Origin: Cymbidium sinense
Taxonomy: Eukaryota; Streptophyta; Magnoliopsida; Asparagales; Orchidaceae
Direction of reading: 5' to 3'
Assembly: GCA_021442155.1 (NCBI GenBank)
Contig: CM038214.1
Span: forward strand, 139,848,040 to 139,912,039
Length of the DNA stretch: 64,000 bases
Both the position numbers and the translations under genes were made by a program. Shown here piece after piece: positions 11,710 to 24,850 of this stretch. Below the pieces are notes generated by a model that saw only the letters and a program-made list of their open reading frames with translations, did no database searches and had not been told where the DNA came from. The first letter of the stretch is position 1, and each line of letters begins with the position of its first letter.

Positions 11710-14165
11710 ATAAAACACACAATAAACCGTAACATCTTTTGTACCTTGCTTGCACTTTCTTGTATTATGCATTTACACCTATTATGCTACTGTTATCTTG
11801 CACCCTTTATCTTGCATGCAGCCACGCGGTGCATTTTGCATATCTTGCCATTGCCTTCTACAGTTGTAAGGTAGCTGTAATATTAACGTATATAATTAGC
11901 GAATTGATAGCATTATGCCTATATATACTTATATGCCATATGGTAGTATAATATAGATATGACGTTATGTATATCTTTCTATGAGGTATAGTTTGGAGGT
12001 GGTGTATTGCGTATCTATGCACTATGCTATCTTGCTATGTGGTATGGTGTATGTATAATATATATATGTATGTATGGTACAATGTATACATATCAATACT
12101 TATTATATTGGTGTTTTATCTTATACTTCTTGGCATGTACCGTATGCCGTAATGATACTTATATATTATAATATATGCCGCGCTTGCACTGTCTTTATCA
12201 TATATTAATGCTTATGCATGATGTTTTTTTTGTTGTGAGATTATGCTGTAAGCATATTATGCTACATAATATCATGTACATATGTACGTATGTGACGTAT
12301 GTTGGCTCGTATATTCTATTATATGTAATTATTAATATCTTATGGTTAATTATTGTGTTGATAATGTATATATATGCATTACGTATTGTATTGCTGTCAC
12401 ATGCTTTATGCTAATATGATATTGTGCTTGTATGACGGTTATATGTGTTATCTTGTTATTGTGCTATGTACATGCTATGCATATGGTATGGTATGTACTA
12501 TATTATGGTTATATATTGTATGCCTGCTATATATATTATGGTGTATGGTGTATAGTATGGTGGCTCTGTACTGTATGCTCCACCTGAATACCAATACTTT
12601 ATCTTTATAAACATCTTTTACACGCATATATCCGCGTTGGTGGTGAAGTTGGCGCATGAAAGTATGTGCTTATCATGCTATACACTTTATGCAGCAATAT
12701 GTATTGGTTATATGGTATGGTTTATCAGCATGCATATATCTTTATCCATGTGGTACTGTATGCTTTATGCTATATCTTATTGCGTAATAAGTATGTTTTT
12801 GTGGTATAAATCATTAAAATTATGTGGCATAGCTTATTCATATATACTGCTGTATGCTCCACTTTATCTTTACATTATCGCGCTATTTTCAGTAGTAATT
12901 GTGGGTGCATATTATAGTGTTAGTACTCCATATAATGTTTAGTTATTACGGAATAATGGTATATATGGGCATGTATGTATAATGTATGGGTTGTGGCGTT
13001 ATGCCTATATCAGCTATCTTTTATGCACATGCTTTATCGCACTCACTATGCTGTTATACCCATATCTTGCACATAAACCTGTATCTTGTTTTTTTTATTA
13101 TGTATTTATCTTATGTGTATATAAATATGGTTTTAATATATGTATAATGGCGTGGTGTTTTGTATGTAATTTACAATACATATAATACTATAATTATGGT
13201 GTATGGATGGCTTGGTGATAATTTTATATATACACTACTATTTATATGGTTTAGTATACCAAATATATTATACCACCATCTATAATTTATATCAATATTA
13301 TGCTATATTAGTAACATTTGCATAATAATATCGCGTATTATGTGATTATGGTATGTAAAGATACATTATAATATTGTATAGTATAGTCTACAATATTACA
13401 CTACACTTCTGATGTATATATGCATGTATAATATGGTATATATGGTGTTTTGTACTTGATGTTTACTACACTTTATCTTTGTATTACTAATGGTATAGTA
13501 TATTATAATAGTGTGGTGTTATTTATTGATATATATATATAATATACACTATACATCTTTACTGTACATACACTATGTATATTATGGTATGGGTATGGTG
13601 TTATTGTAATCGTCCATATTATCTTATGGTGTAATTGGTTATGGTGTATAGTATGCATTACTGTAACTATACTTTATACAATATCTTACATACACTTGTA
13701 TACATATTACATGCTATCTTATTTATATACTATGCTATATGTAACTATCTATACCAACATATAATTATACTACATCTATAAATTCTATGTACATATATTC
13801 TGTAATGGTATATGTATATGTATATATTATGTATAATAAAGTATGGTATATCTTGTGGTATGGTATGGTATGTTACTATGTTATACTATATAGTGTATGT
13901 AAAGTGTATTGTATGGTAATATTAACATTATATTATGTTAGCATATGTGGTATGGTTAAGGCATGGTATACTATATATATCTACATTACCTTTGTATATC
14001 GCGATTAGTAGTAGTGTAGCATAGCATAGTATAGTATAGTATAGTGTATTATATTACAATATTATATATTATACTACACTATGTAGTATGTGTAGTATAG
14101 TGTATTTAGTATAGTATGGTATAGTATACACACTACTATATTACCTATTAGTATAGTAGTATAGT
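11710..14165. repeat. AT-rich satellite of TATA/GTAT/TATGGT/ATGCTA words, left block
   Basis: Low-complexity DNA dominated by short words such as TATATGGTATGG, ATGCTATCTTGC and CATCTTTATC. Unlike the telomere-like blocks, G and C both occur, always isolated within A/T. No unit of fixed short length is obvious, but a longer module at about 13200-13410 recurs near 16770-16970 and partly near 21480-21540. Long open frames of Tyr/Ile/Cys/Met/Val/Trp occur because the words avoid stops in some phases; none resembles a protein. Confidence 0.85.
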
Positions 14166-14399
14166 ATATGAATGACATTCATAATGATTAATGTGAATAA
14201 TTTATCATGCAAAGAGATAATTAGTTCTTATTACATAATGTTTGTTATCATCAAATCAAATAGTGAGATACACAAGGTGTATAATCAACAGAGTGGATAT
14301 CCTTTGCATTTCTATATTTATGTTCATATAATCTAAATCTGTAAGAGATAGAATTTATTGGCTCTGAACTTCTATAGTAATTAATTATTTTTCTAGGCA

Positions 14400-14720
14400 C
14401 ATTATTTATTTTGAAAGTTTTGCTAAAGCATCAACTATAGAATTATCTTCACATGATATCCTATATAATGTCACAAAAATAATCTCTTCAAGTAACTTTA
14501 TTGTATATTGATAATAATTAAAGAGTTTTGGATGCAATACTTTATAAATTTTACTCACTTGGTAAATAATCAGTTGAGAATCTCCAAAGATTTCAATATC
14601 TTTGATATCGATAAAGATGGCTAACTCTAAACCAATTTGAGAGCTTCATATTTGGCTTAATTATGTGTACAGGTAGTAATATCACATCATTTCTTTATTT
14701 AGAGTTATAGAAATTATTCT
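14400..14720 (-). pseudogene. Gypsy-associated RNase H-like domain fragment
   Basis: Minus-strand frames read GLELAIFIDIKDIEIFGDSQ, then LIIYQV, a stretch ending LEEI, and finally RISCEDNSIVDALAKLSK. The order (GLELA, D-S-Q, then a closing DALAKL) is that of the RNase H-like domain following RT in plant gypsy polyproteins. An in-frame start is absent and the YEAL segment upstream is out of phase. Confidence 0.75.
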
Positions 14721-15559
14721 AGTCCTTGCCCTCCCTGAGATGGAAGAATTAAATTCTTTACTTTGAGAAGATGTTGCACCATCAAAATGCAATTCTAAGG
14801 TGGCATGATTTTCTTAATTTAAATTCATGATTTCCTCATCAAAAGAACATAATTTAAAGAAGAACCTTTGAGAGAGGATGTACTTGTTAGGAAATCAACT
14901 ACAACTTCACCTTTATAGCATGAAGAGGGATAAATGTAATTTCAAATTACAAAATGAAAATGATAACGTGCTAGGCGATCCACGACAATGTTAGGTGGGT
15001 AATAAGATATTACAAAGGTTTTACTATTGTAATATAATTTACATTATATGTAACATATAATGCTTTAGTTTTTGAGGAGTAAAAACCAAAGCCAAATAGT
15101 GCTTTTCAATTACAAATAATTCATTTCCACTAGGATAAGTCTGAGGCTTAGATAATAAGGCATTCTTTCTTTGCCTTCCTCATTAACTTGAGCTAATAAA
15201 GCTCCAAAAGATTCATCTAAAGATATTATACATAAAATAATGGCTTCAGGATTGGGGTATCCAAAATAGATGATTCATCAAATATTATTTTAAACTTTCA
15301 AATGAACATTTTTCATCCTAAATAAATATAGAATTCTTCTTTGTTAATATTGCAAATGGTTAGCATCTTCTAGATAGGTTTGATATAAACCTCCTTAGGT
15401 ATACAAGCCTACCCTAGAATGATCTCAACTACATAATACCTTTTAATGATAGCAATTTTATGATAGCTTTAATTTTCTTAGGATACATTTCTATTCCACA
15501 ATGCCACACTACAAACCCTAAAAATTTTTTTGGCACTTCAAAGGATTGATTTTTAGGTT

Positions 15560-16070
15560 GTAATGATGCAATTGTTCGAAAATAATCTACAAATCATATA
15601 AATGACTTTGCTTTTTTTTCCTTTTTATGACTAGATCAATGACATAACATTCAACTTAGTTATGAATCAAATCATCAAATATTCTAGTCATTGTTTTTTG
15701 ATAAGTTACCCTTGCATTTTGAGATGTAATAGAATATCCCATGCAGGTTAACACCATATGTTTTACATCCTCTAGGGCCATTTTTAGTTTTTATACCAAA
15801 ATAACCCATCCATAAATGAGAAAATCTCATGTGATGAGGTTATATCCACCATAAGTTCAAATATCAACAATGAGAACTCATCTTTGGGATAACCCTTATT
15901 CAAGTCTCTAAAATCTATGCATTTGCATAGTTGGCAATTCTTTTTTTTTAGTATAATACTTGCTAACCAAAAAGGAAACTTTTCTTCTCAATGATGCCAG
16001 ATTCAATTAGTTTCTTTACTTTAGTAATTATTTGTTGCTCAATCTCTAAATGTATGCATCTAAAGGTTTA
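15560..16070 (-). pseudogene. Ty3/gypsy reverse transcriptase fragment
   Basis: Minus-strand frames give a KVKKLIESGIIEKK-like start (about 16010-16050), then CKCIDFRDLNKGYPKDEF (about 15865-15920), the classic gypsy box carrying the first catalytic Asp, then ARVTYQKTMTRIFDDLI (about 15670-15720, equivalent to the NAGATYQ region). The second catalytic box reads YVID instead of YVDD at plus-strand bases 15637-15648, so a catalytic Asp is lost. Stops and shifts separate the boxes. Confidence 0.85.
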
Positions 16071-16076
16071 TTTTTC

Positions 16077-19000
16077 TTATTATACTACTATATTATACAC
16101 ACTATTATAGTATAGTATAGTATAGTGATATAGTGTAGTATACTACACTGTAGTATACATACCTACACTAGTGTATATAGTATATAGTATTATACACTAC
16201 ACACATATTGTATAGTTTATAGTATAGTGTAGTGTGTAGTATATACTACACATATACATTATATATTATGTATGGTGTGGTATATATGGTGTATATATGG
16301 TAATGTATGTAATATGTGGCATACTTACTACTATATATCTTATATATGGTGTGTTATATTATTTACTACCTACATATATATAATATAGTATACATTACAA
16401 TCTTACATACATTATATTGGTACTATATATATAATTGAGTTATATTATACTACCTATACATATATTAGTTATGTATATTATGGTGTGGTATATAGGTATG
16501 GTGTATAGTATACTTGTGTTGGTATTTATATCGTATGGTATATGTATATGCGTGCTATAATATGTTATACATGGTATACTATTTTTATACTATAATACTA
16601 TCTTATACTGCTGTATATACACACAATATTATACAATATTTTTTTATTACTATACTATATATGTTATACTATACAATATATATATAGTATAACATATATG
16701 TATAATAGTGTAGTGTTAGTATAGTGTAGTTACAATGCATATATCAATTTATGTATTGTGGCATAGCATAGTGTATAGGATATATATATATATATATATA
16801 TACTACACTATTTATACAGTATAGTATACCAAATATATTATACCATACTATACTTTATATCATATATTATACTATATTAGTAACACTACTACATAATAAT
16901 ATACTATATTATATAGTATAGTATAGGATATAAATATATTAGTATATGGTCTACAATATTACCCACTACAATTTATCTGTATTATGTGGTATGGTATGGT
17001 ATTGTATGGTGTTTGTGACACTACTTATGTTATAAGCATATCTTTATGTTACTATACTCTATATACCATGGTATAATGTAATATAGTATAGTGTTGTGTA
17101 ATAAATATTGGTATTATGCATATATATATATCACATACATCTTATATACCCTGCACAATACACTATATATAGTATAATATAGTGTAGTGTATATGTAGTG
17201 TCCACATTATACTATAGTGTAGTAGTTATAGTGTATAATATACATTACTATAACACTATACACTATACTATACTATATACTACACTATGTATTATATGTA
17301 TCTTTATCTTTATCTTATACTACACTATATTATACACTCTGCACATATATTATATTACTCATGCCATAATTACTATATGTCATATATATAATATTATTGT
17401 AACATGTATATATGTATATTATGTATAATTATATATATTTATGGTATTATATATGTTATGTATATTATGGTTATGCTATATTATAAAAGAGTGTATAATA
17501 TATTGTTATTGTGTTATGCTATATTGTAGTATAGTTAGCATGGTGTATTTTGCTTGCTATGCTATATCTATAATTCATAGTAGTGGTGTGGCAAGCATAG
17601 CATGTATGTGTTTATCTTTATTTATATCTTATGCTATGCATGTGTGTAATGTAAGTAAATTATGTATATGGTGTAAATATATTATATGACACTTATCTTA
17701 TACTATGATATTAATATGTATGCCACGCACGCATATGCTACTGCACTACTACTGATATTTATTATCTTTATGTACTTTATATTGTATAATATACTACGTA
17801 TAGTATGTTTAATTATATAGTGAGTTTACTAACATATATGTATATATAATATACCATACACTTGTTGTGTAACTTGCCATATATGGTATGCTATCTTTAC
17901 ATCTATCTTATATGTTATACAAGTATATGTAATCTGTTACATAATACTTTATACATGCATACTACATGCACTGTCAATGTTATGCTTTGTGTGCTTATGT
18001 ATAACACTAATATAATGTTATATCTTATTATATGTAATATATGTTATGGTATTATGAGTATGCTATCTTATGTACTATGCTATCTTGTACTGTATCTTGC
18101 ACCTATACCTGCACTTTATATACATCTTTTACTTGTATGTTGTACTCTTATCTTATATGGTATAATATGGTATTAGTTATATGTATGTATATATACTATG
18201 TTAATATAATTATATAATGGTGTAGTGTAGTATAGTACATTATTACTTCATACATTGCCTTACATTAGATAGGTATATATACAACACATGGTGGTGTATA
18301 TATAAACTATATTATTGTTGTATATATGCTACAATGTATATATTATGTATAATATATGTTTTCCTTTATACTACCACCATACATATGCTAATATATACAC
18401 TGCACTATGTATACTATAAATAGTGTTTGGTATCAGTGTGGTATATTATATAATTGTTGTATTATATTATGTTATGGTATGTAAAGTGTATGGTATGGTG
18501 ATACATACTTCGTCTTATTATACATATGCACATCTTTATCTTATGCTATACTATACCCACACACCACTGCATACTACATATGCCATATGGTGCATACACT
18601 ATAACTAATATAAGTATAGTATGGTAATGTAGTGTGTACAGTGTATGGTATATAAGCATACACCTTCTGCACACACCTTTATACTCTATCTTTGTAGTTG
18701 GTATATATACACATACCATATATACTATGGTATGGTGTGTATGGTATATGGTGTATAAATATATATATAATATATATATACTACACTTTATACTTTATCT
18801 ACTATGTAATATTACGTAATTTATGGTGTATGGTATACTGTATATAATACTTCATATATGGTATATATGGTCTTGCATATTAACTTGCTATAATATTATT
18901 GTTGTAGATATATGGTATTTATATTATAATATATGGTAAATATATGTATGTTACATACATGCGCTATGCATTCATACACGCAATATGCGCTACATATGTT

Positions 19001-22000
19001 ATACACTGCTGCTTTACTATGTGGACCATACACTGCATTACTTTGCTTCACTATTTACATAACTCTTGCATACCATATATGTTGTGTGTTGTGTAAGTAT
19101 TGAACCACTATTATATATATGTTATTCTGCATAATATTATGCTATACTATGTAAACTACCATATTGTCTAATATTCTAACTATCTTGCTGGTAACATTAT
19201 AACTATATATGCTACCTTGCCACTTATCACTATACTATGCATAATATATATGGTATGGTGGTATGGTATAATGATATACTACACTACACAATATATATGG
19301 TTTATGGTATGGTATGTGGTGTATGGTATAATATGGTATGGTATGTGTATATATACATATTATTACTATATTACATAATATTGTATACTGTATATGTATA
19401 CTACATGTATATATACACTATACTATACTACATTATAAATATAATGTAGTATGCAGCATACTATACTATCCTATGTATGCTACACTATATACTATTGTAC
19501 ACTATAAGAAACTATAGTATAGTGTATAGTGTATGTAAACACAATATACACTACAATATCGTATAGTGTAGTATAAAGTGTAGTATATAGTAGCTATGTA
19601 TAGTATAGCGTTATAGTATGTAGTAGAGTAAGATATTAGATTGTAGTAGTGTTATAGTGTTATATAGTAGTATATAGTGTAGTATAGTATAGTATAGTAT
19701 ATAGATTGTATTGTATAATATGTCTATATAATAGTGTAGTGTAGTATAACTATAAGTACAATATGCTACACTATATATGCTTATATTGTATAATAATTAT
19801 AATATTATAGATTATATACTATGTGTAGTGTATAGTAATATAATATAATATTATACTACATACTATCTTGCTATATTATAGGGTATATTATGGTATAGTG
19901 TGTAGTTTATTAAGTAGCATGTGTATGTGTTCTTATACAACATATACATATTATACACACATGGTATATAGTTCACTTGTTATTATATTTATTATACTAT
20001 CTTTGTGGTATAGTATGTATATTATACTATGCTACAGTTTAACACTACATAGTATGGTGTATATATGCTATACTATCTATAATGCTTACAAGTATACTAT
20101 GTGTTATACAATAGTATATATAATTTACATACATATGTTTAGTGTAGTGTGGTATGGTATAATACACTCTTGTATACTACACATTATGTATATCATAATT
20201 GGTGTAGTGCTATAGTGTAGTTATGCACTATATCTTTGGCTTTATACATGTATGTGTTGTGTATATATAATGTATAAATTACTACTTATTATGTTGTATA
20301 TACACTATATATGCATACATGCATATCTAACACTCTTTATAACACTATAACACTTCTTGTAATGTGTGCATATAGTATAATATAGTATATGTATGGTGTG
20401 TAGTATGCACCTATACATATGTTATAAAACCACACTCATGTATGGTATAAATATAGTATTATAGTGGTTATTATATTATCTTATATACCAATATTACTAT
20501 GCTCTATCTTGCTACTATACATGCTTTATATATACCATATATATTATACCAACATTGTTATGTGAGATATATTATTAATATACATATATGTTTGTATGCA
20601 TAATATTATTTGTTATATAGTATGTAAAATATACATTGTATAGTATATTGGTAGTATAGTTAGTTATGATAAATGTATGTAATTTACATATAGTGGTGTT
20701 ATGTTGTTATATATAGTGTTGGTTAGTGTATTATATCTTATACTATACACTTTATACATGATGTGCATATGTAATAGTTATATGGTGTATGCTATATTTA
20801 TACCTATACTATCATACATGCTATACACTATATATATATATATATATATGTAAATGAATATGGTATTACTCTTCATATACACTTAACATACTTGCATGCG
20901 TTATATACTCGTATATCGTTGGTGGTGTAGTAATAAGAATAATATACTACCATACTTTATGCTATGCACTTATTAATATATTATATATATGTATGGTATA
21001 CTGCATACTATTGTATCCTAATATATATGCTTTTGCACTATGTATTCTTATATTTTGTTAGTATGTATAATATGTGTATAACTTATGCTATCTATGCGCT
21101 ATATACTGCACTTATTGCTACACTGTAATCTGCACTGTATATTTATGTATATGAGTTATGGTGTAATGTTATGTTCATATCTCTTATGTACATATCTTTA
21201 TGCTGTATATTATGTTTGTGTATGTATGTATGGTATGTAATATGTAATAATATATACTATACCATATGCATACTACGTTATGTGTGGTTATATAATAATT
21301 TTCATATTATACATACACATGCTATCTCATTTGCTCTTTTATGTATTAAATATTCATATATTTTTTTTTGTTTCTTTATGTTTTATACTGATGCAATAGT
21401 AATATGTAATATATATCTTTATAATGGTGTAGTGTGGCGTATAAGTTACAAAATAATTATATATGAGTTATGGTACATATACATGGTGTATATATATACC
21501 TTATTTATATGGTATATTATACCAAATATATTATACCCTATACTTTTATCATATATATATATTTTATATATACAATTGTTATGATATGGTGTTATTGTAT
21601 GAAGTGTATTTGGTATGTATGTATAACATATGGTATAATTTATGTATATGTTACTATGTAATAGTATGTAGTAATATTACATCTTTCATGTGTTATCTTT
21701 ACCATATTGTTAATAACCATACTATGCTATATATACTATACGTACAAATTACTATACATGTTTATCTTGTATATGGTATTATAACAATAATGCATATAAT
21801 GGTGTATTTAATGTATAGTATGTTGTGGTATCTTGTATAATTATGTTTTATCTTTATGCCATATATAATATATATATGTTATTACATACCTATCTACACT
21901 GTAATATTGTATATATGCTGCACCGTATACATGCTATGCCATCTACTATATGGTATGATACAAAATATTATATAAGTATATATATATATGTTATATGCAT

Positions 22001-22424
22001 GTAGTATATAGTATATTACTTGCTCTATAATAGTGCGTATACTACTACATGTTATATATATATGCAGTGTGGTATGTTAGCATATTGTATAATAAAGTAA
22101 TTATACACTACACCTACTATATTATTGGTATAACTTATATGGCATAGACATACTACTTGCTATATATATGTATGGTATGGTATAATATACCATACACTAC
22201 TACTTATACTTATCCATATATATGGTGTGTGTATGTTGTCACTACTACTAGTATATATCAGTGGTAGTAGTATATATGGTAGTGTTTGTAGTATATAATC
22301 GATATGGTATATATATGGTATAGTATAGTGTTATAGTACTATACACTATTAGTATAGGATAACAACTATATTACTTATACAATATGTGTAGTGTTGTATA
22401 AAATAGCATAGTATATTATAGTAA
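16077..22424. repeat. AT-rich satellite of TATA/GTAT/ACTA words, right block
   Basis: Same kind of DNA as 11710-14165, continued after the gypsy remnant. It includes TATAGTATAG/ACTACACTATA runs next to the remnant, pure TA runs near 16780-16800 and 20830-20850, and stretches with GTATGG/TATGGTG. Self-complementary words are dense (TATA, GTATAC, ATGCAT), so cruciform-prone structure is likely. The right edge at about 22424 is a sharp, sequenced junction with AAACCTAA-type array. No gene, RNA gene or promoter could be supported; frames up to 137 codons here have no recognisable protein character. Confidence 0.85.
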
Positions 22425-23590
22425 ACCTAAGAATAAAAAAACTTAAATAAAATAAAACTAAACAAAATAAATAAAAATGAAACTATAATAAAATAAAATT
22501 AAAACTAAATAGAAACCTAAACCTAAAAATAAACTACAAAATAAAACTTAAAAAAAAATAAGAAACAAAACCTAAACCCTAAACTAAAAAAACTTAAACC
22601 TAAAATAAAATAAAATAAAAAAAATAAAATAAACCTTAACCTAAACTAAAATAAACTAAACTAAAAGAAATAAAACCAAAACCTAATCCTAAAATAAACT
22701 AAACCTAAACATAATTCTAAAAGAAATAAAATAAAATAAACTAAAAATAATCCTAAATTTAAACTAAAAAATAAAACCTAAAAACAAAATTAAAATGAAA
22801 ACCTAAAACCTAAACCTAAAAAATAAAATAAAAACCTAAACCTAAACCTAAAAATAAAAAATAAAACCTAAACCTAAAAAATAAAATAAAAATAAAACTC
22901 AACTAAATATTAAACTTAAACCTAAAGATAAATTTAAAAATAAACTAAAATAAAAAACCTAAACTAAAGTAGAAGAACTTAAAATAAATAAACTAAAATA
23001 AATAAAATTAAAGATTAGGTCGAAATAAAAGAAAAAATAATATGAACTAAAATAAATATAAAACTATAAACCCTAAATCCTAAACCCTAAATGCTAAACC
23101 TACAACCCTGAACCCTAAACACTAAACCCTAAAAAAGCTTAAATCATAAACCCTAAACCATAAACCCTTAAAGCATAAACCCTAAAATCCTAAACCCTAA
23201 ACCCTAAACTCTAAACCATAACCCTAAACCCGAAACTTGAAACCCTAAACCTAAACCTAAAGTAATTAAATAAAATAAAAAATAAACATAAACCCTAAAC
23301 CTTAAACTCTAAACCTTTTAAAACAGTAAACATTAAGCCCTAAAAGCATAAACTCTAATACCCTAAACCCTAAATCCTAAAACCTAAACCCTAAACCATA
23401 ATCCTAAACTATAAACCCTAAAAGCATAAACCCTAAAACCCTAAACCCTAAACCCTAAACCCTAAACCCTAACCCTAAACCCTAAACACTAAACCCCAAA
23501 CCCTAAACCTAAATCTAAAGTAACAAAATAAATTAAAAAATAAACCTAGACCCTAAAACTGAATAAACCTAAACCTATACCTAAACCCTA

Positions 23591-24063
23591 AGAATGGGCA
23601 CAGCCTTGATGCAGGAACATCACCATCAACCAGGCTCAATTTAGATTTGCAGAGGCAAAGGTGGATGGCATTATCACAAAGGATTGAGGGGATCCGTGGT
23701 CCCGGGTGGATATGGAGTTGGTGGATGGAGCAGTGGTGGTTATGGAGGAGGGAGGAGCATCAGAGGTTACAACTGTGGTGGTGGTGGAGGGAGAGATCAG
23801 GGATATGATGATGGATCTCTACACTGACAGCCATGGTGGTTCTCATGGGAACTAGTGAAATAAGAACAACCAATATCCATCGCTTATAGAACGGTTCTTT
23901 ATTATAAAGATGATTATAGTAATCTAAGATTTTTGATTTGCTCTACGCATGCTCAATTTTTAACTTTGTCATCACTTATCTTTTATAAAACTTGGTGTGT
24001 TACTTTGTTGATGAAATCAAAAAGGAGAAATGTTAAATCTGAATTTGTTCTGGGTTTAAAAAA
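23591..24063 (+). pseudogene. GRP fragment, copy 3
   Basis: Begins at the shared junction CCCTAAGAATGGG. A base is missing in GATGCAGGAACATC, which shifts the frame at about codon 7. The glycine-rich part follows in the shifted phase, then a 3' UTR with the TTTTTGATTTGCTC, TTGGTGTGTTACTT and GATGAAATCAAAAAG blocks, ending near GAATTTGTTCTGGGTTTAAAAAA, after which the CCCTAAA array resumes. The insertion is followed at about 350 bases by copy 4, giving a short module interval. Confidence 0.87.
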
Positions 24064-24414
24064 TCAAACCCTAAACCCTAAACTAAATCGTGAACCTTAG
24101 ACCTTAAACCTAAACCCTAAACCCTAAACCAAAACCCTAAACCCTAAACCCTAAGCCCTAAAAGCATAAACCATAAAACCCTTAACCTGAAATCCTAAAC
24201 CTTAAACCCAATACCCTAATTATAAACCCTAAACCCTAAAAGCATAACTCTAAAACCTTAAACCCTAAACCCTAAATTCTAAAACCCACACCCTAACCCT
24301 AAACATTAAACCCTAAACCCCAAACCCTAAGCCTAAATCTAAAGTAACAAAATAAATTAAAAAATAAACCAAAACCCTAAAACCTAATAAACCTAACCCT
24401 AAACCTAAACCCTA

Positions 24415-24850
24415 AGAATGGGAAGAACCTTGACGATAGGAACATCACTGTCAACCAAGCTCAGTCTAGATCTTACAGTTGAGGTAAAGGTAGACACTAC
24501 AGTTATTGTAGTGGTGGACGGAGAAGTTGTGTTTATGGTGGAGGGAGGAGCATTGGAGGTTACAATCGTGGTGGTGGTGGAGGGAGAAATCAGGGATATG
24601 ACAGTGGATCCCGCTATTCGAGAGGCTACGGTGGTTCTGATGGGAACTGGAGTAACTAAATAATGGCCAACTGACCGCTACTTAACTATCTTTATAAGAG
24701 ATGATTCTTCTAATCTAGGTTTTTGATTTGCTATGTGTGCTCATTTTTCATCTTTATCATCGCTTGTCTCTTAGAAAACTTGGTGTTACTTGGTTGATGA
24801 AATTGAAAAGAAAAATGTTGCATTTGAATTTGTTATGTGTTAAAAAAACT
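24415..24850 (+). pseudogene. GRP fragment, copy 4 (best-preserved coding part)
   Basis: From 24417 the frame reads NGKNLDDRNITVNQAQSRS, the end of the RRM of a plant glycine-rich RNA-binding protein. A short segment with one in-frame TGA (codon 22) follows, then glycine-rich repeats including YGGGRSIGGYNRGGGGGR and NQGYDSGSRYSRGYGG, and a natural-looking C-terminus SDGNWSN with stop TAA at 24657-24659. The 3' UTR continues to an A-run near 24841-24847. There is no start codon and no RRM core, so it cannot be a functional RNA-binding protein even without the TGA. GRPs of this family bind RNA in nucleus and cytoplasm and are often stress- or clock-regulated. Confidence 0.92.

Larger units (their letters stand above)
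14166..16076 (-). mobile_element. Ty3/gypsy retrotransposon pol remnant
   Basis: A clean compositional break from the surrounding satellite. Read on the minus strand it holds a Ty3/gypsy-type reverse transcriptase (high-coordinate side) followed by an RNase H-like domain. No LTR, primer-binding site, protease or integrase is visible, and I found no convincing target-site duplication in the flanking TATAGT words. Many stops and indels show it is old. It marks either an insertion into the satellite or a trapped fragment carried by it. Confidence 0.85.

Noticed and set aside
21171..21840. Overlapping frames of 137 and 125 codons in the AT satellite as membrane proteins.
   Set aside because: They consist of Tyr, Ile, Met, Cys, Val and Leu from TAT/ATA/TGT/GTA words, overlap in two phases, and show no domain or codon pattern different from the surrounding satellite.
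11710..22424. Organellar (mitochondrial or chloroplast) DNA because of the high AT content.
   Set aside because: No organellar gene, tRNA or rRNA is recognisable, and the sequence is simple-word satellite.
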